The notes below the pieces were generated by a model. It made no database searches and had not been told where the DNA came from. It worked only from the letters and a program-made list of their open reading frames with translations. From Firmicutes bacterium UBA7523 (GTDB lineage Bacteria > Bacillota > Dethiobacteria > Dethiobacterales > Dethiobacteraceae), in NCBI GenBank assembly GCA_002479415.1, contig DLMZ01000050.1, forward strand, positions 15,761 through 54,628: a stretch of 38,868 nucleotides of DNA. Direction: 5' to 3'. The translations under genes were made by a program, and so were the position numbers. This document shows positions 23,521-32,727 of the stretch, piece after piece; position 1 is the stretch's first letter; each line of letters starts with the position of its first letter.

Positions 23521-25704
23521 CTAAATAAGTGAATCCATAGTCAGTGCAGGGTGGCCTTTTTCCTCCAGGAAAGACAGAATTTCATCGGAAGTGGTACCCA
23601 CAGTTTCATCAGCAATCTTGTCGACAAAATCCGCGCCAAGACCATCTTCTTCCGCGCGCCGACGGAGATCGTCTCCAAAATAGTCTTTCAGCTCCTTAGG
23701 CATCCAGACAATACGGGCTAGCCCTCCATCAGCAACCAAAAACTTCTTGGATAACATATAGGAACGGCCTATTCCCATAAAACCAGGAGCTTGCACGCCG
23801 CCGCCCACTGAGCCGGCTAATGTTGAGAAAGTCATGCCGCTCGGCGTATCCCCTGAATGCTCCCGAGTAGTAACCATTAACCCATTGGCTTCGGGAACAA
23901 TGGCTAGAATAGCTTCAAAGCAGCCGCAGGATGTCATTGGGTTATCCATGAGAGTGTAAAGATTAATTTCTTCTATGCTGCGGTTTGATGTGTTGTACAC
24001 ATACTCGTTAACCGACTGCCACATACCTTTTTCAGCGTCAATGAGCCCTTCTTTTTTAATAGGCCTATTAGGGCCGTTGGGATCAATCTCATATGACGCC
24101 TTGGCGTCTAGCCAGCTTACCGCACCGCAAAGTCCCACACGCTCGGGAGAGACGACACAAACATGGTTAGGCGCAAATGACTGACAAAGAATACAAGAAT
24201 AAAGCTCTTCAACCGCTTCATCGGTGAGCCCTTTTAAGCGGGCATCACGGACAGCGTAACGCTCACGTGCCTCTATGAGAGCTTCTTCAACCTTCTCCTG
24301 GTCGGTTATAAGCGTCACTTCAACACGGTCAACAATAGCAGGAAACTCCTCTTTAAACTTAGCAATGAGAATTTCGCCATAGTGCTTGATTTTAAAGCCT
24401 TTAGCCACAGCATCCTTAGAAATACGCAGCCAGCAAATATCACGCTGTGCCACATGCCATAAGCCCTCACCATAGTTTACAAAATAGTGAATGCGGCGCT
24501 CAAGCACTCCCTCAAAATCTTCCTGCATTTTACGTCCGTAAATCTTGACCATAATCCCCAAGGGAAGCTTATCGCCCTCTTTGATATCGTCAATCTCCGG
24601 TCCGATAACTGTTATTTTGCCGTCTTCAATATCTTTCTCATCAACCATCTGAACCAGCTCAAATGCTTTGGTACGCCCGCCTCCCATTTCAACATACATT
24701 TCGCCTTTGCGGATGGTTTCCCCTTCAAAAGCAGGACCAATAGTTATGGGGACAGGGATATCAAGAATCTTCAGCTTAATGCCCCGCAGCTCCATGGAAT
24801 ATTTTACAATGGTATCATAGTCGGTATGAGACACATACCAATCAGGAATTTCTTCCTCCAGCTCCGTGTCGCAGATAACAGGGAAGCCAAGAAATATTGC
24901 GGCAAAGTGGGCCGCTACCTGAACATCGTCAATCTCTCCGAGATGCATAACAAATGCACGTACACGGCGATGCTGATAGTCACGATGCTCTTCACGCAAA
25001 CCAGGCTGAATTCCACCAAACGCCATACCGGCACGGAGAGCGTAGTTTACTGCATGAATAACCTGAGTAAAATTGCCTAATGGAAAAGCAATATAGTCCA
25101 CGCCCAGCTTCATATTTTGCTCAAGCAGCTGCTCAATGACTTCGTTGACCAAGAAGATCATCATCCCCTTGGCCTGCAGCTCCTGAACAATTTTAGCAGC
25201 GGCTTCACTGGTTCTTGCTTTACCCAATATCACAGCTTGGCCGGGGATGGTCCAATCCACCAATTGAATGCCGAACTTGCGAAGAATGGGATCTGTCAAA
25301 TACCCGGTCCAAGGCTGAACATGTGGCTGAGCACCGTTGAGATAGCGCAGCGACTCAATAATTTCCGCAGCATAAGCTGTGGACTCCCCGTAAAGGCGGG
25401 CATTCTCGAAGGTCAGCTTTTCTTTTATTTGATTACGCATTCTGTTGAGGATTGGGGGAAGTTCACCCAGTTTAGTCACTCTTTCCCCGGAAAGGCTGCT
25501 GATTACCGGCAGGTAATAAGCGGTATCCGGATAGCTTACAGGCTGTTCGGAACCATACTTACGGATAGCTTGAGACAACAGAATCTCTGCATAGCTTGTG
25601 GCAATAATGGCGCCATTATAGGCACGTTGAAACAGCTTGTTTGGCGCTTTGGCATCATCAGATATTGCCCCGGCATAAATTTCATCAAAGGCTGTCTTAG
25701 ACAT
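23521..25704 (-). CDS. acsB: Acetyl-CoA synthase (CODH/ACS alpha/beta catalytic subunit)
   Basis: AcsB makes acetyl-CoA from CO, a methyl group and CoA at the Ni-Ni-[4Fe-4S] A-cluster. All A-cluster ligands are present: C504, C507, C516 and C526 for the iron-sulfur cube with C593-G-C595 binding the distal nickel (TSCGCFEAI). Length (727) agrees with the three-domain bacterial form, in which the N-terminal domain docks CooS. ATG follows GGGAGG. It lies 25 bases downstream of cooS, consistent with a bifunctional CODH/ACS complex. Long open frames on the opposite strand here are composition artefacts. Confidence 0.97.
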   Translation of the reverse strand: MSKTAFDEIYAGAISDDAKAPNKLFQRAYNGAIIATSYAEILLSQAIRKYGSEQPVSYPDTAYYLPVISSLSGERVTKLGELPPILNRMRNQIKEKLTFENARLYGESTAYAAEIIESLRYLNGAQPHVQPWTGYLTDPILRKFGIQLVDWTIPGQAVILGKARTSEAAAKIVQELQAKGMMIFLVNEVIEQLLEQNMKLGVDYIAFPLGNFTQVIHAVNYALRAGMAFGGIQPGLREEHRDYQHRRVRAFVMHLGEIDDVQVAAHFAAIFLGFPVICDTELEEEIPDWYVSHTDYDTIVKYSMELRGIKLKILDIPVPITIGPAFEGETIRKGEMYVEMGGGRTKAFELVQMVDEKDIEDGKITVIGPEIDDIKEGDKLPLGIMVKIYGRKMQEDFEGVLERRIHYFVNYGEGLWHVAQRDICWLRISKDAVAKGFKIKHYGEILIAKFKEEFPAIVDRVEVTLITDQEKVEEALIEARERYAVRDARLKGLTDEAVEELYSCILCQSFAPNHVCVVSPERVGLCGAVSWLDAKASYEIDPNGPNRPIKKEGLIDAEKGMWQSVNEYVYNTSNRSIEEINLYTLMDNPMTSCGCFEAILAIVPEANGLMVTTREHSGDTPSGMTFSTLAGSVGGGVQAPGFMGIGRSYMLSKKFLVADGGLARIVWMPKELKDYFGDDLRRRAEEDGLGADFVDKIADETVGTTSDEILSFLEEKGHPALTMDSLI

Positions 25705-25729
25705 GCTCTTTCCTCCCTTAAACTTCTAT

Positions 25730-27697
25730 TTACCAGGCAGCGGAAGCTGCAGAAGCAAATTTTTCAGCAGTTTGCTCGTGAATTTTTAATTTCCAGCTGC
25801 GATAATCAAGCGCTGATTGAATCTTTACCGCAGCCTCATTAGCATCGGTTTCCCAGATAAAAAAGCCGCCAAAAACATCATGGGCAATTTGCAAGGCAAT
25901 ACCGTTTACCAACTCACTGCCGGTAACTGGGGGAATAACGCCAACATGAGTAGGCAGCCCCATCGTTACGCACCATGAACCGATGGAAATCGCTTTTTCA
26001 CTCATTGCTTCCGGCGCACTTACAGCAAACGGAATCTTTGGAACATCTACACCTAGGTCATTAGCTATGTCGGTAGCAAGATTCATAGCTCTGGAGTTGT
26101 CAACGCAAGAGCCCATATGAAAAATTAAAGGCAGCTTGCCCTCAAGCTTATCGGCATTAGCATCGTTTAAGCGATTAATAAACGCTTTTAGCCCTTCTCC
26201 GGCGTAGGCATCTACAGCCTCCGGAGCAAGAAGGCCCAGCTTCGCATAAGAGCCTGCAGCACATCCTGTAGCTAACAGCAAAACATTGTTTTTAGCTAAT
26301 TCCTTAGCGATAATTACATGGTTTTCATCATGAACGGCTTTTAAATTGTTGCAGCCGGCGAAAAGCACAACACCGTTTAACTCCCCAGATTTAAGCGCAT
26401 CGGTAATAACCTTAACAGGAGCATCGGCATTAATGGTACTAAACAGATTATACATAGCCTCCAGGCTAAACCCGGCAACTACTTTACTCTTAGTATTAGG
26501 AATACTGCATGGCGTTTTGCCGCGCTCTTTGTAGCCGTTAATGGCGATGCGAATAACTTCCCTCGCCTTTTCCATGGCTTTATCTTCACTGTAATCCACA
26601 TAATACGAGCCGGGTATTTTGGCGTTTTTAGCTGTGGTAATAATCCTGGTGTGGAAACACTCGGCTACGGCTTGAACTCCTGGCATAATACACTGCACAT
26701 CTACCACCATAGCGTCAATGGCACCAGTCATAATAGGCAATTCCTGAGACATGAAGTTTGTTGCCGGCGGCACGCCTTGCCTCATTAGCACCTCATTGCC
26801 TGTGCAGCAAATACCCATTAACTGAATGCCTGCAGCACCTGCATCAATTGCTTCCCCTTCCAGTTCACGCGCGGCACGGACTATCATTTCCGAGAGAAGC
26901 GGGTTGTGTCCATGTACCGCAATATTTACTTTTGCTTCATCAATAACGCCTAAATTAGCTTCTGTGTAAACCGGCGCAGGCACGCCAAACAAAACATCGG
27001 ACAGGTCGGTCCCCACATGCATACCGGTATAATCGGCGAGAGAAGCTTCAAGCGCTTTAAAAATCAGGTTGACAGGATCAGCATCCATACCCATATGAGT
27101 TTGGGACATGCCACTAGCAATTGTCTCAAAAACACTAGTAGGCATAATATCACAATCGTTAAATTTCTGAACCCGGCCGGGAGTTGCGGTTTTTTCAATC
27201 CACTTAATCTTCCCGCCGGCAATCCTGGAGAAGTCATCCATGCCAAGAGCAACTACGTCCGCAAGGATTTCCATGTCGGTACGCCCCTCAACGGGAATTT
27301 CAAAGCGCTCCGCAATTGCTTTTAATTTCTCCGGGCTTTCAATTTTATAATCCGGAGCATGATCCTCAAGCAAGGCCTTAAGGGTTAGCAGAATGTGCTT
27401 TGCATGGTCGGAGTGAGCTGAAGTTCCTCCCAGAACACTGCGCAGCAAATTTCGTGCAACAATAGTGTAGGCAGTTGCACCGCAAACACCTTTAGGAGCC
27501 TTGGCAGTAATACGGCAGGGCCCTTGAATACAAATGCGGCAGCAAATTCCTGTGTCCCCAAACTTACATTGCGGCTGCTGAGCCACATAACGGTCATACG
27601 CTGTATCCATAGGAAGTTCTTTAGCAAGAACCTCAAGCACAGCAGGGTCAATTGCACGATTGCGATTAACCACTTTCTTTTTGACAACATCAGTCAT
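25730..27697 (-). CDS. cooS: Carbon monoxide dehydrogenase catalytic subunit of CODH/ACS
   Basis: This Ni-Fe enzyme interconverts CO2 and CO. The N-terminal cysteines for D- and B-clusters are complete (C44, then GICCRICIQGPCRI with C52, C53, C56, C61, and C72). C-cluster elements are also visible: HGHNPLLSE, GICCTGNE, FAGCNN, ATGCAAGSYAKLG, and HMGSCVDNSRA. Length 655 matches the AcsA-type enzyme. The ATG starts one base after the cooC stop and follows GGGAGG. Its location directly before acsB argues for the bifunctional complex; cooS and acsA are alternative names for this subunit. Confidence 0.96.
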   Translation of the reverse strand: MTDVVKKKVVNRNRAIDPAVLEVLAKELPMDTAYDRYVAQQPQCKFGDTGICCRICIQGPCRITAKAPKGVCGATAYTIVARNLLRSVLGGTSAHSDHAKHILLTLKALLEDHAPDYKIESPEKLKAIAERFEIPVEGRTDMEILADVVALGMDDFSRIAGGKIKWIEKTATPGRVQKFNDCDIMPTSVFETIASGMSQTHMGMDADPVNLIFKALEASLADYTGMHVGTDLSDVLFGVPAPVYTEANLGVIDEAKVNIAVHGHNPLLSEMIVRAARELEGEAIDAGAAGIQLMGICCTGNEVLMRQGVPPATNFMSQELPIMTGAIDAMVVDVQCIMPGVQAVAECFHTRIITTAKNAKIPGSYYVDYSEDKAMEKAREVIRIAINGYKERGKTPCSIPNTKSKVVAGFSLEAMYNLFSTINADAPVKVITDALKSGELNGVVLFAGCNNLKAVHDENHVIIAKELAKNNVLLLATGCAAGSYAKLGLLAPEAVDAYAGEGLKAFINRLNDANADKLEGKLPLIFHMGSCVDNSRAMNLATDIANDLGVDVPKIPFAVSAPEAMSEKAISIGSWCVTMGLPTHVGVIPPVTGSELVNGIALQIAHDVFGGFFIWETDANEAAVKIQSALDYRSWKLKIHEQTAEKFASAASAAW

Positions 27698-27698
27698 T

Positions 27699-28463
27699 TT
27701 AACTAACCTCCCTTAAAACCTTTTCTAAAACTTCATCAATTCCAGGCACAACTCCGAATTCGCCAAGCAGCCCGCTTTTCTCTTCCATGGAATTCTCCAG
27801 TACAGCCTCATCAAAAGGCACAATACCCAAAAGCTCTTCCTCGGAAAATTGGGACTTAATGAAATCCCTTTCTTTATCAGTGCGAATTTTATTAGCAAGT
27901 ATTTTAATACGGCGAACACCAAGTTCAGATGCCAGATTCTGCACAACTTTTGCTGTCTGCACCGAAACACGGGTGGGTTCAGTAACAATGATAATCATAT
28001 CCACACCACGTGATGTGCCCCGAGTCAAATGTTCAATGCCGGCGCTCATATCCATAATAACCGCATCTTTTTTATCAAGCAGAAGCTCGTTTAATACAGC
28101 GTAAAGGAACGAATTCTCTTTACAGTAGCAAGCAGTACCGCCTTGCTTAACCGCTCCCATCCGCATAAACTTTATATTCCCATGCTTAATGACGAAATCA
28201 TCCAAAATATCGTCAACTTTGGGATTAAGAGAAAAGAAAGCACCGCCTCCTCCTGAACGCTCTTCAACAATCTCTTTCATTTCAATAATGGGTCGGAGGA
28301 CAGAAAGCTCCTCCAAAGGAAGGCCCAATGTTGCGCCAAGACTGGTATCCGGATCAGCATCAACGGCATATACATTAAACCCACGTTTAGCAAGGGCATG
28401 AATCAAGCTTGCCGAAAATGTGGTCTTGCCTACTCCGCCTTTACCTGAAACAGCAACCTTCAC
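27699..28463 (-). CDS. cooC: CooC/AcsF-type nickel-insertion ATPase
   Basis: CooC-family P-loop ATPases insert nickel in CODH or ACS. The deviant Walker A motif GKGGVGKTTF is at residues 7-16, switch-like VDADPDTSLGATLGLP follows, and IVTEPTRVS occurs later. I place the start at GTG 28463, six bases after GGGAGGG, giving 254 residues. An in-frame TTG at 28484 would add seven residues upstream of the ribosome site. The CYCKE segment (residues about 112-116) may form the dimeric metal site, though the usual CXC of CooC reads C-Y-C here, which fits. It is the first long gene of the operon and overlaps a 30-codon leader frame. Confidence 0.93.
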   Translation of the reverse strand: MKVAVSGKGGVGKTTFSASLIHALAKRGFNVYAVDADPDTSLGATLGLPLEELSVLRPIIEMKEIVEERSGGGGAFFSLNPKVDDILDDFVIKHGNIKFMRMGAVKQGGTACYCKENSFLYAVLNELLLDKKDAVIMDMSAGIEHLTRGTSRGVDMIIIVTEPTRVSVQTAKVVQNLASELGVRRIKILANKIRTDKERDFIKSQFSEEELLGIVPFDEAVLENSMEEKSGLLGEFGVVPGIDEVLEKVLREVS

Positions 28464-28533
28464 AAATATCCCTCCCTTGAACAATTGCCATCATGGGCAA
28501 AAAACCATTTTTTTTTATTCTATTTTCAGCCAT
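28441..28533 (-). CDS. Possible 30-residue leader peptide upstream of cooC
   Basis: In the leader RNA of the acs operon, an ATG at 28533 follows AAGAAGGA by five bases and opens a 30-codon frame that ends 23 bases inside cooC. The peptide starts MAENRIKKNGFLPMM and ends ICEGCCFR, with three Cys close to its end. It covers the cooC ribosome site, so its translation could influence cooC initiation. There is no homology evidence; chance is possible. Confidence 0.3.
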   Translation of the reverse strand: MAENRIKKNGFLPMMAIVQGRDICEGCCFR

Positions 28534-28584
28534 GCTTATCCTTCTTTAGATATTTTATATTTTCAATTTTCTGAACATTCTATA

Positions 28585-28613
28585 ATTATAGCATATACAG
28601 CCTGTTGTGTCAG
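28585..28613 (-). promoter_or_regulatory. Near-consensus sigma-A promoter of the acs operon
   Basis: On the minus strand, -35 CTGACA (28608-28613) and -10 TATAAT (28585-28590) are separated by exactly 17 bases, and TGC before the -10 adds an extended element. Transcription would start near 28578, giving a leader of about 115 bases before cooC. This is the strongest promoter match in the window. Confidence 0.85.
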
Positions 28614-28644
28614 CATTATATTTTACATGCAAAAGGTAGAAATA

Positions 28645-28672
28645 TTGCCCTGATTTCGCGAAATCAGGGCAA
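28645..28672 (-). terminator. Perfect palindrome after clpC, likely terminator
   Basis: A 28-bp perfect palindrome (TTGCCCTGATTTCG and complement) begins 12 bases before the clpC stop side, in the gap between clpC and the acs promoter. The T-run after it is poor, so termination could be partial. It separates the clpC operon from the acs operon. Confidence 0.65.
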
Positions 28673-28683
28673 CATAAGCCACA

Positions 28684-31119
28684 CTAAGCAACAGGCACAT
28701 TTTTGTTAAATACCAGCTTGTCATTTTCCATTCCTACCAAAATCGTATCTTGGTCGCCAAAGATACCACGCAACATTTTTTCAGAAATTTCATCCTCAAT
28801 GAGCTTTTGAATTACACGACGAAGCGGCCTTGCACCATAATTAGGGTCATACCCTTCTTTAGCCAAAAACTTCTTGGCTTCGTCGGTAATTTCCAGCCCC
28901 ATTCCGTAATCAGACAGCCGCTGATTAAGCTCAGCAAGCATTAAATCCACAATTTCTGCTAAATGCTCCTCAGATAACGGATGGAATACAATGACTTCAT
29001 CTATGCGGTTTAAAAATTCCGGCCGAAATGTCCGCTTCAATTCATCCATAACGCGGCTCTTAATATCTCCATACTTCGTATCCTTATCATCTAAGCGAAA
29101 ACCAAGGCTTGACTGCTTCTTTAATTGATCTGCACCAACGTTTGAAGTCATAACAATTACTGTGTTGCGAAAATCAACAACACGCCCTTTGCCGTCGGTA
29201 AGCCTGCCGTCTTCCAAAACCTGAAGCAATACGTTAAATACTTCGGGGTGCGCCTTTTCCACCTCGTCAAAGAGGATAACAGAATATGGCTTGCGGCGAA
29301 CTTTTTCAGTCAACTGCCCAGCCTCGTCGTAGCCTACATATCCGGGAGGAGCACCAACTAGACGAGCCGTGGTGTGCTTTTCCATATATTCGGACATATC
29401 AAGCCGAATCATAGCATCTTCGTCCCCAAAAAGGCTCTCTGCCAAAGCTCTGGCCAATTCAGTCTTACCTACACCTGTTGGCCCCAGGAATATAAAGGAC
29501 CCTATGGGACGCTTGGGGCTTTTAAGTCCCGCTCTGGCACGGCGCACCGCACGGGAAACCGCCTTTACCGCTTCGTCTTGACCGATGACGCGCTCATGCA
29601 AGATACCCTCCATATTTAACAGCCTGTCGGTTTCTTCATCCGCCAACTTTTTCACAGGAATCCCGGTCCAAGCTGCCACAATTTGCGCAATGTCGTCAGC
29701 ATAAACTGCATCGGTTACTTTCCGCTGATCCCATTCTCTCTTTAAATTCTGCAGCTCTTGCCTTAACTGCTGCTCATTATCACGTAATTTAGCTGCCTGT
29801 TCAAACTCCTGGCCACGCACTGCCGACTCCTTCTCATTACGCAAGGTTTCCAGACGCTCTTCTAAGGCCTTCAAATCAGGCGGCGCAGTATACGCTTTCA
29901 TTCTCACACGGGAAGCCGCCTCATCCACCAAGTCGATAGCTTTATCTGGCAGAAAACGATCAGAAATATAACGGTCTGACAAATTAACGGCCGCATCCAA
30001 AGCTTCATCTGTAATTTTTACACGATGATGAGCTTCATACCGGTCTCTCAAGCCTTTTAATATTTCCAAAGACTCTTCAACTGAAGGCTCTCCCACTGTT
30101 ATAGGCTGAAAGCGCCTTTCCAGCGCCGGATCACGCTCAATATGCTTTCTGTATTCATCTAATGTGGTCGCACCGATTGCCTGCAGCTCTCCACGGGCAA
30201 GAGCAGGCTTTAAAATATTAGACGCATCTATAGCGCCTTCAGCAGCACCGGCCCCGATAAGAGTATGCAATTCATCAATAAAAACAATTACATTGCCGGC
30301 AGAACGCAATTCATCCATCAGCTTGCGCAGCCGCTCTTCAAACTCTCCACGATACTTTGTGCCGGCAACCACAGCGGCTAATTCAAGAGAAGACACCCTT
30401 TTGTCCTTCAGAGTTTCAGGAACATTCCCTTCAATAATACGCTGAGCAAGGCCTTCAGCCACTGCTGTTTTACCGACACCCGGCTCACCGATTAAGCATG
30501 GATTGTTTTTTGTGCGTCGCGAAAGCACCTGAATGACCCGCTCTATTTCCGTCTCGCGACCTATTACCGGATCCAACTTGCCTTCCCGAGCTAGTTTAGT
30601 CAAATCACGGCCAAACTGATCAACGGTAGGTGTGGTAGAATTGCTTTTTCCGTTCTCTTCAGGGAAAGAAGAATCGTTACCGCCTAGAAGCGCCAACACT
30701 GACTTGCGAGTACCGCCTAAATCCACACCTAGATTAGCCAGCACTTGTGCCGCAACCCCTTCACCCTCACGGATTAGGCCCAAGAGAAGGTGCTCAGTAC
30801 CCACATAATTATGTCCTAAGCTTTGCCCCTCCTCAATGGCCAACTCAATAACCTTCTTAGCGCGCGGTGTGTAGTTTACCTCTTGTGAAACTGCTTGCTG
30901 GTCACTTTCGCCAATCAGCTTTTCAATTTCTGAACGGACGCTGTCCAGATCCACTCCGAAGGAAAGCAGAGTCTTAGCAGCAATACCTTCGCCGTCCTTA
31001 ATCAACCCCAACAAAATATGTTCTGTGCCCACAAAAGCATGCTGAAGCTGCTTCGCCTCTTTTTGGGCCAAAACCAACACTCTCTGCGCTCTTTCGGTAA
31101 ATCTGCCAAACATAAACAT
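28684..31119 (-). CDS. clpC: ATP-dependent Clp protease ATPase subunit ClpC
   Basis: ClpC is the AAA+ unfoldase that feeds ClpP and, with McsB, degrades arginine-phosphorylated proteins. Two N-terminal Clp repeats are present (FTERAQRVLVLAQKEA; LGHNYVGTEHLLLGL), then AAA-1 with Walker A GEPGVGKTA, a middle UVR-like coiled coil (QEFEQAAKLRDNEQQLRQEL), and AAA-2 with Walker A GPTGVGKTE. The C-terminal domain ends after GARPLRRVIQKLIED. The M domain and length (811) identify ClpC rather than ClpA or ClpB. ATG 31119 stands seven bases after GGAGG; an upstream in-frame GTG overlaps that site. It is the last gene of the ctsR operon. Confidence 0.96.
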   Translation of the reverse strand: MFMFGRFTERAQRVLVLAQKEAKQLQHAFVGTEHILLGLIKDGEGIAAKTLLSFGVDLDSVRSEIEKLIGESDQQAVSQEVNYTPRAKKVIELAIEEGQSLGHNYVGTEHLLLGLIREGEGVAAQVLANLGVDLGGTRKSVLALLGGNDSSFPEENGKSNSTTPTVDQFGRDLTKLAREGKLDPVIGRETEIERVIQVLSRRTKNNPCLIGEPGVGKTAVAEGLAQRIIEGNVPETLKDKRVSSLELAAVVAGTKYRGEFEERLRKLMDELRSAGNVIVFIDELHTLIGAGAAEGAIDASNILKPALARGELQAIGATTLDEYRKHIERDPALERRFQPITVGEPSVEESLEILKGLRDRYEAHHRVKITDEALDAAVNLSDRYISDRFLPDKAIDLVDEAASRVRMKAYTAPPDLKALEERLETLRNEKESAVRGQEFEQAAKLRDNEQQLRQELQNLKREWDQRKVTDAVYADDIAQIVAAWTGIPVKKLADEETDRLLNMEGILHERVIGQDEAVKAVSRAVRRARAGLKSPKRPIGSFIFLGPTGVGKTELARALAESLFGDEDAMIRLDMSEYMEKHTTARLVGAPPGYVGYDEAGQLTEKVRRKPYSVILFDEVEKAHPEVFNVLLQVLEDGRLTDGKGRVVDFRNTVIVMTSNVGADQLKKQSSLGFRLDDKDTKYGDIKSRVMDELKRTFRPEFLNRIDEVIVFHPLSEEHLAEIVDLMLAELNQRLSDYGMGLEITDEAKKFLAKEGYDPNYGARPLRRVIQKLIEDEISEKMLRGIFGDQDTILVGMENDKLVFNKNVPVA

Positions 31120-31136
31120 CTGCACTCCTCCTTATT

Positions 31137-32198
31137 TTATTTAGGACCTAAACTTTTACGAATTAAACAGGCCCTCTCTCTATCGCGTTCCATGCCGTCC
31201 AACTCCCTGCCCGCCTCCATCTGCAGACATGCGGGACGAAGCAAAACCATTAGCTCCTTCAAAACATTACCTGACACATCACCAATTAACCCTGAATCAA
31301 TCCCCAAACGGACGTCTGACAATAACTGCAGAGCTTCTTGTGAAGACATTAAGCGTGCGTGAGTAAGCACACCAAACGCTCTATTGACTCTGTCAGAAAG
31401 CCGATCACGTCCCTCATTCAGCAAAACCTGGCGCGCACTAGATTCCTGCTCCACAATTTGCCTTGTTACACCGTAAAGGTTTCTAATTATCTCATTTTCA
31501 CTCTGACCCAAAGTAACTTGGTTTGAAATCTGAACCAAATTGCCAATAATTTCAGACCCTTCCCCATATAAGCCGCGAACGGCCAACCCTACTTGGGCAA
31601 TAGCTGAAAGCACTCTGTTAATCTGCTTTGTCAGCGTAAGTGCCGGCAAATGCACCATTACCGAGGCCCTAAGTCCAGTGCCCACATTGGTCGGGCATAC
31701 CGTAAGAAAACCCCATTGTTCATCATAAGCGTAATCTAATTCTTTCTCAAACAAATCATCCCATCTGTTTGCTTCTGCAAAAGCCTCCTCTAATTGCAGA
31801 CCGGGCAATAAACACTGAATACGCAAATGATCCTCTTCATTCACCATAACACTAACCGCCTGATCATTACGCAAAATAACTGCGGAGTTATGGGGCTCTT
31901 TTACCAGTAAAGGGCTGATTAAATGCTTCTCTACTAATACCTGGCGATGCAGAGGGGAAACATTGTTCATACGCAAAAACTTAATATCTCCCAACTCGTC
32001 GGCAAGATTTATACTCACCTGCTCAACCTGTTTATTGATTGTTTCAGTCTGGCTGTCCGAAGCAAGATAGGGAAACGGCATCCCCATTATATTTCTGGCC
32101 AAGCGCACGCGGCTGCTTAAAACAATTTCTCCATCCGGCCCTTTGCCTTCCATCCACTTGCTAGAGCCGCAGCGCATTCCTTTATCATCATTAGGCAT
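31137..32198 (-). CDS. mcsB: Protein arginine kinase McsB
   Basis: McsB phosphorylates arginines on CtsR and on aggregated proteins, marking them for ClpC. It belongs to the ATP:guanido phosphotransferase fold: VLSSRVRLARNIMGMPFP (nucleotide-binding Arg), and the catalytic region CPTNVGTGLRASVMVHLP with its conserved Cys, plus a late RDRLSDRVNRAFGVL segment. The start at ATG 32198 overlaps the mcsA stop by 8 bases; the frame extends upstream inside mcsA without a separate ribosome site. Length 353 is close to the Bacillus protein. Translational coupling to mcsA matches their physical complex. Confidence 0.94.
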   Translation of the reverse strand: MPNDDKGMRCGSSKWMEGKGPDGEIVLSSRVRLARNIMGMPFPYLASDSQTETINKQVEQVSINLADELGDIKFLRMNNVSPLHRQVLVEKHLISPLLVKEPHNSAVILRNDQAVSVMVNEEDHLRIQCLLPGLQLEEAFAEANRWDDLFEKELDYAYDEQWGFLTVCPTNVGTGLRASVMVHLPALTLTKQINRVLSAIAQVGLAVRGLYGEGSEIIGNLVQISNQVTLGQSENEIIRNLYGVTRQIVEQESSARQVLLNEGRDRLSDRVNRAFGVLTHARLMSSQEALQLLSDVRLGIDSGLIGDVSGNVLKELMVLLRPACLQMEAGRELDGMERDRERACLIRKSLGPK

Positions 32199-32712
32199 CC
32201 CCCTTCTCACCACCTTCTTCCAAGCTGCGAATTTTATCACGAATCACCGCTGCTTCTTCAAATTCCTCTCTACTAACAAGCTCCTTTAATTGACGCCTTA
32301 GCTCGTCGATACTGCGTCGCAACCTTACCACACCTCCTGCTCGCGCAGGAATCTTGCCTACATGCTGTGCAGAACCATGAATACGCCGCATCAACGGCAA
32401 CAGCCGATTGCTAAAAACTGTGTAACACTCGCTGCAGCCAAAACGACCAATTTGACCAAACTGCGCATACGTCAACCCACAGCCTTCACATTGAAGCTTA
32501 TCCTGATAAACAAGCTGCTCCTTAAGAGGAGCTTCCATATTCATCAAGCCTGTAAGTAAATTCTGTATTGAGAAAGGCGGTGAAGCGCCAAAATCAAATT
32601 CCCCTTTTTCACGAGCACATTGCTCGCAAAGATGCTGAACGCTTTGTTCATAATTAATGATGTGCGTAAGATGAACTGTAGCAGGATTTTTTTGACATGC
32701 TTGACAAAGCAT
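32191..32712 (-). CDS. mcsA: McsA, zinc-finger activator of McsB
   Basis: McsA activates the kinase McsB. Its four CxxC pairs are present: CQAC at the N-terminus, CEQC near residue 33, CEGC and CSEC in the middle. The C-terminal UVR coiled coil (LKELVSREEFEEAAVIRDKIRSLEE in two halves) is typical. Length 173. The ATG follows AGGAGG. It lies 15 bases after ctsR and overlaps mcsB, giving the Bacillus gene order ctsR-mcsA-mcsB-clpC. Confidence 0.94.
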   Translation of the reverse strand: MLCQACQKNPATVHLTHIINYEQSVQHLCEQCAREKGEFDFGASPPFSIQNLLTGLMNMEAPLKEQLVYQDKLQCEGCGLTYAQFGQIGRFGCSECYTVFSNRLLPLMRRIHGSAQHVGKIPARAGGVVRLRRSIDELRRQLKELVSREEFEEAAVIRDKIRSLEEGGEKGDA

Positions 32713-32727
32713 AATAATCTCCTCCTG

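Noticed and set aside
24487..25842. Two long open frames on the plus strand (197 and 241 codons) inside acsB and cooS
   Set aside because: They lie opposite highly conserved enzymes, have no ribosome sites and show no domain pattern; they are reading-frame shadows of the minus-strand genes.
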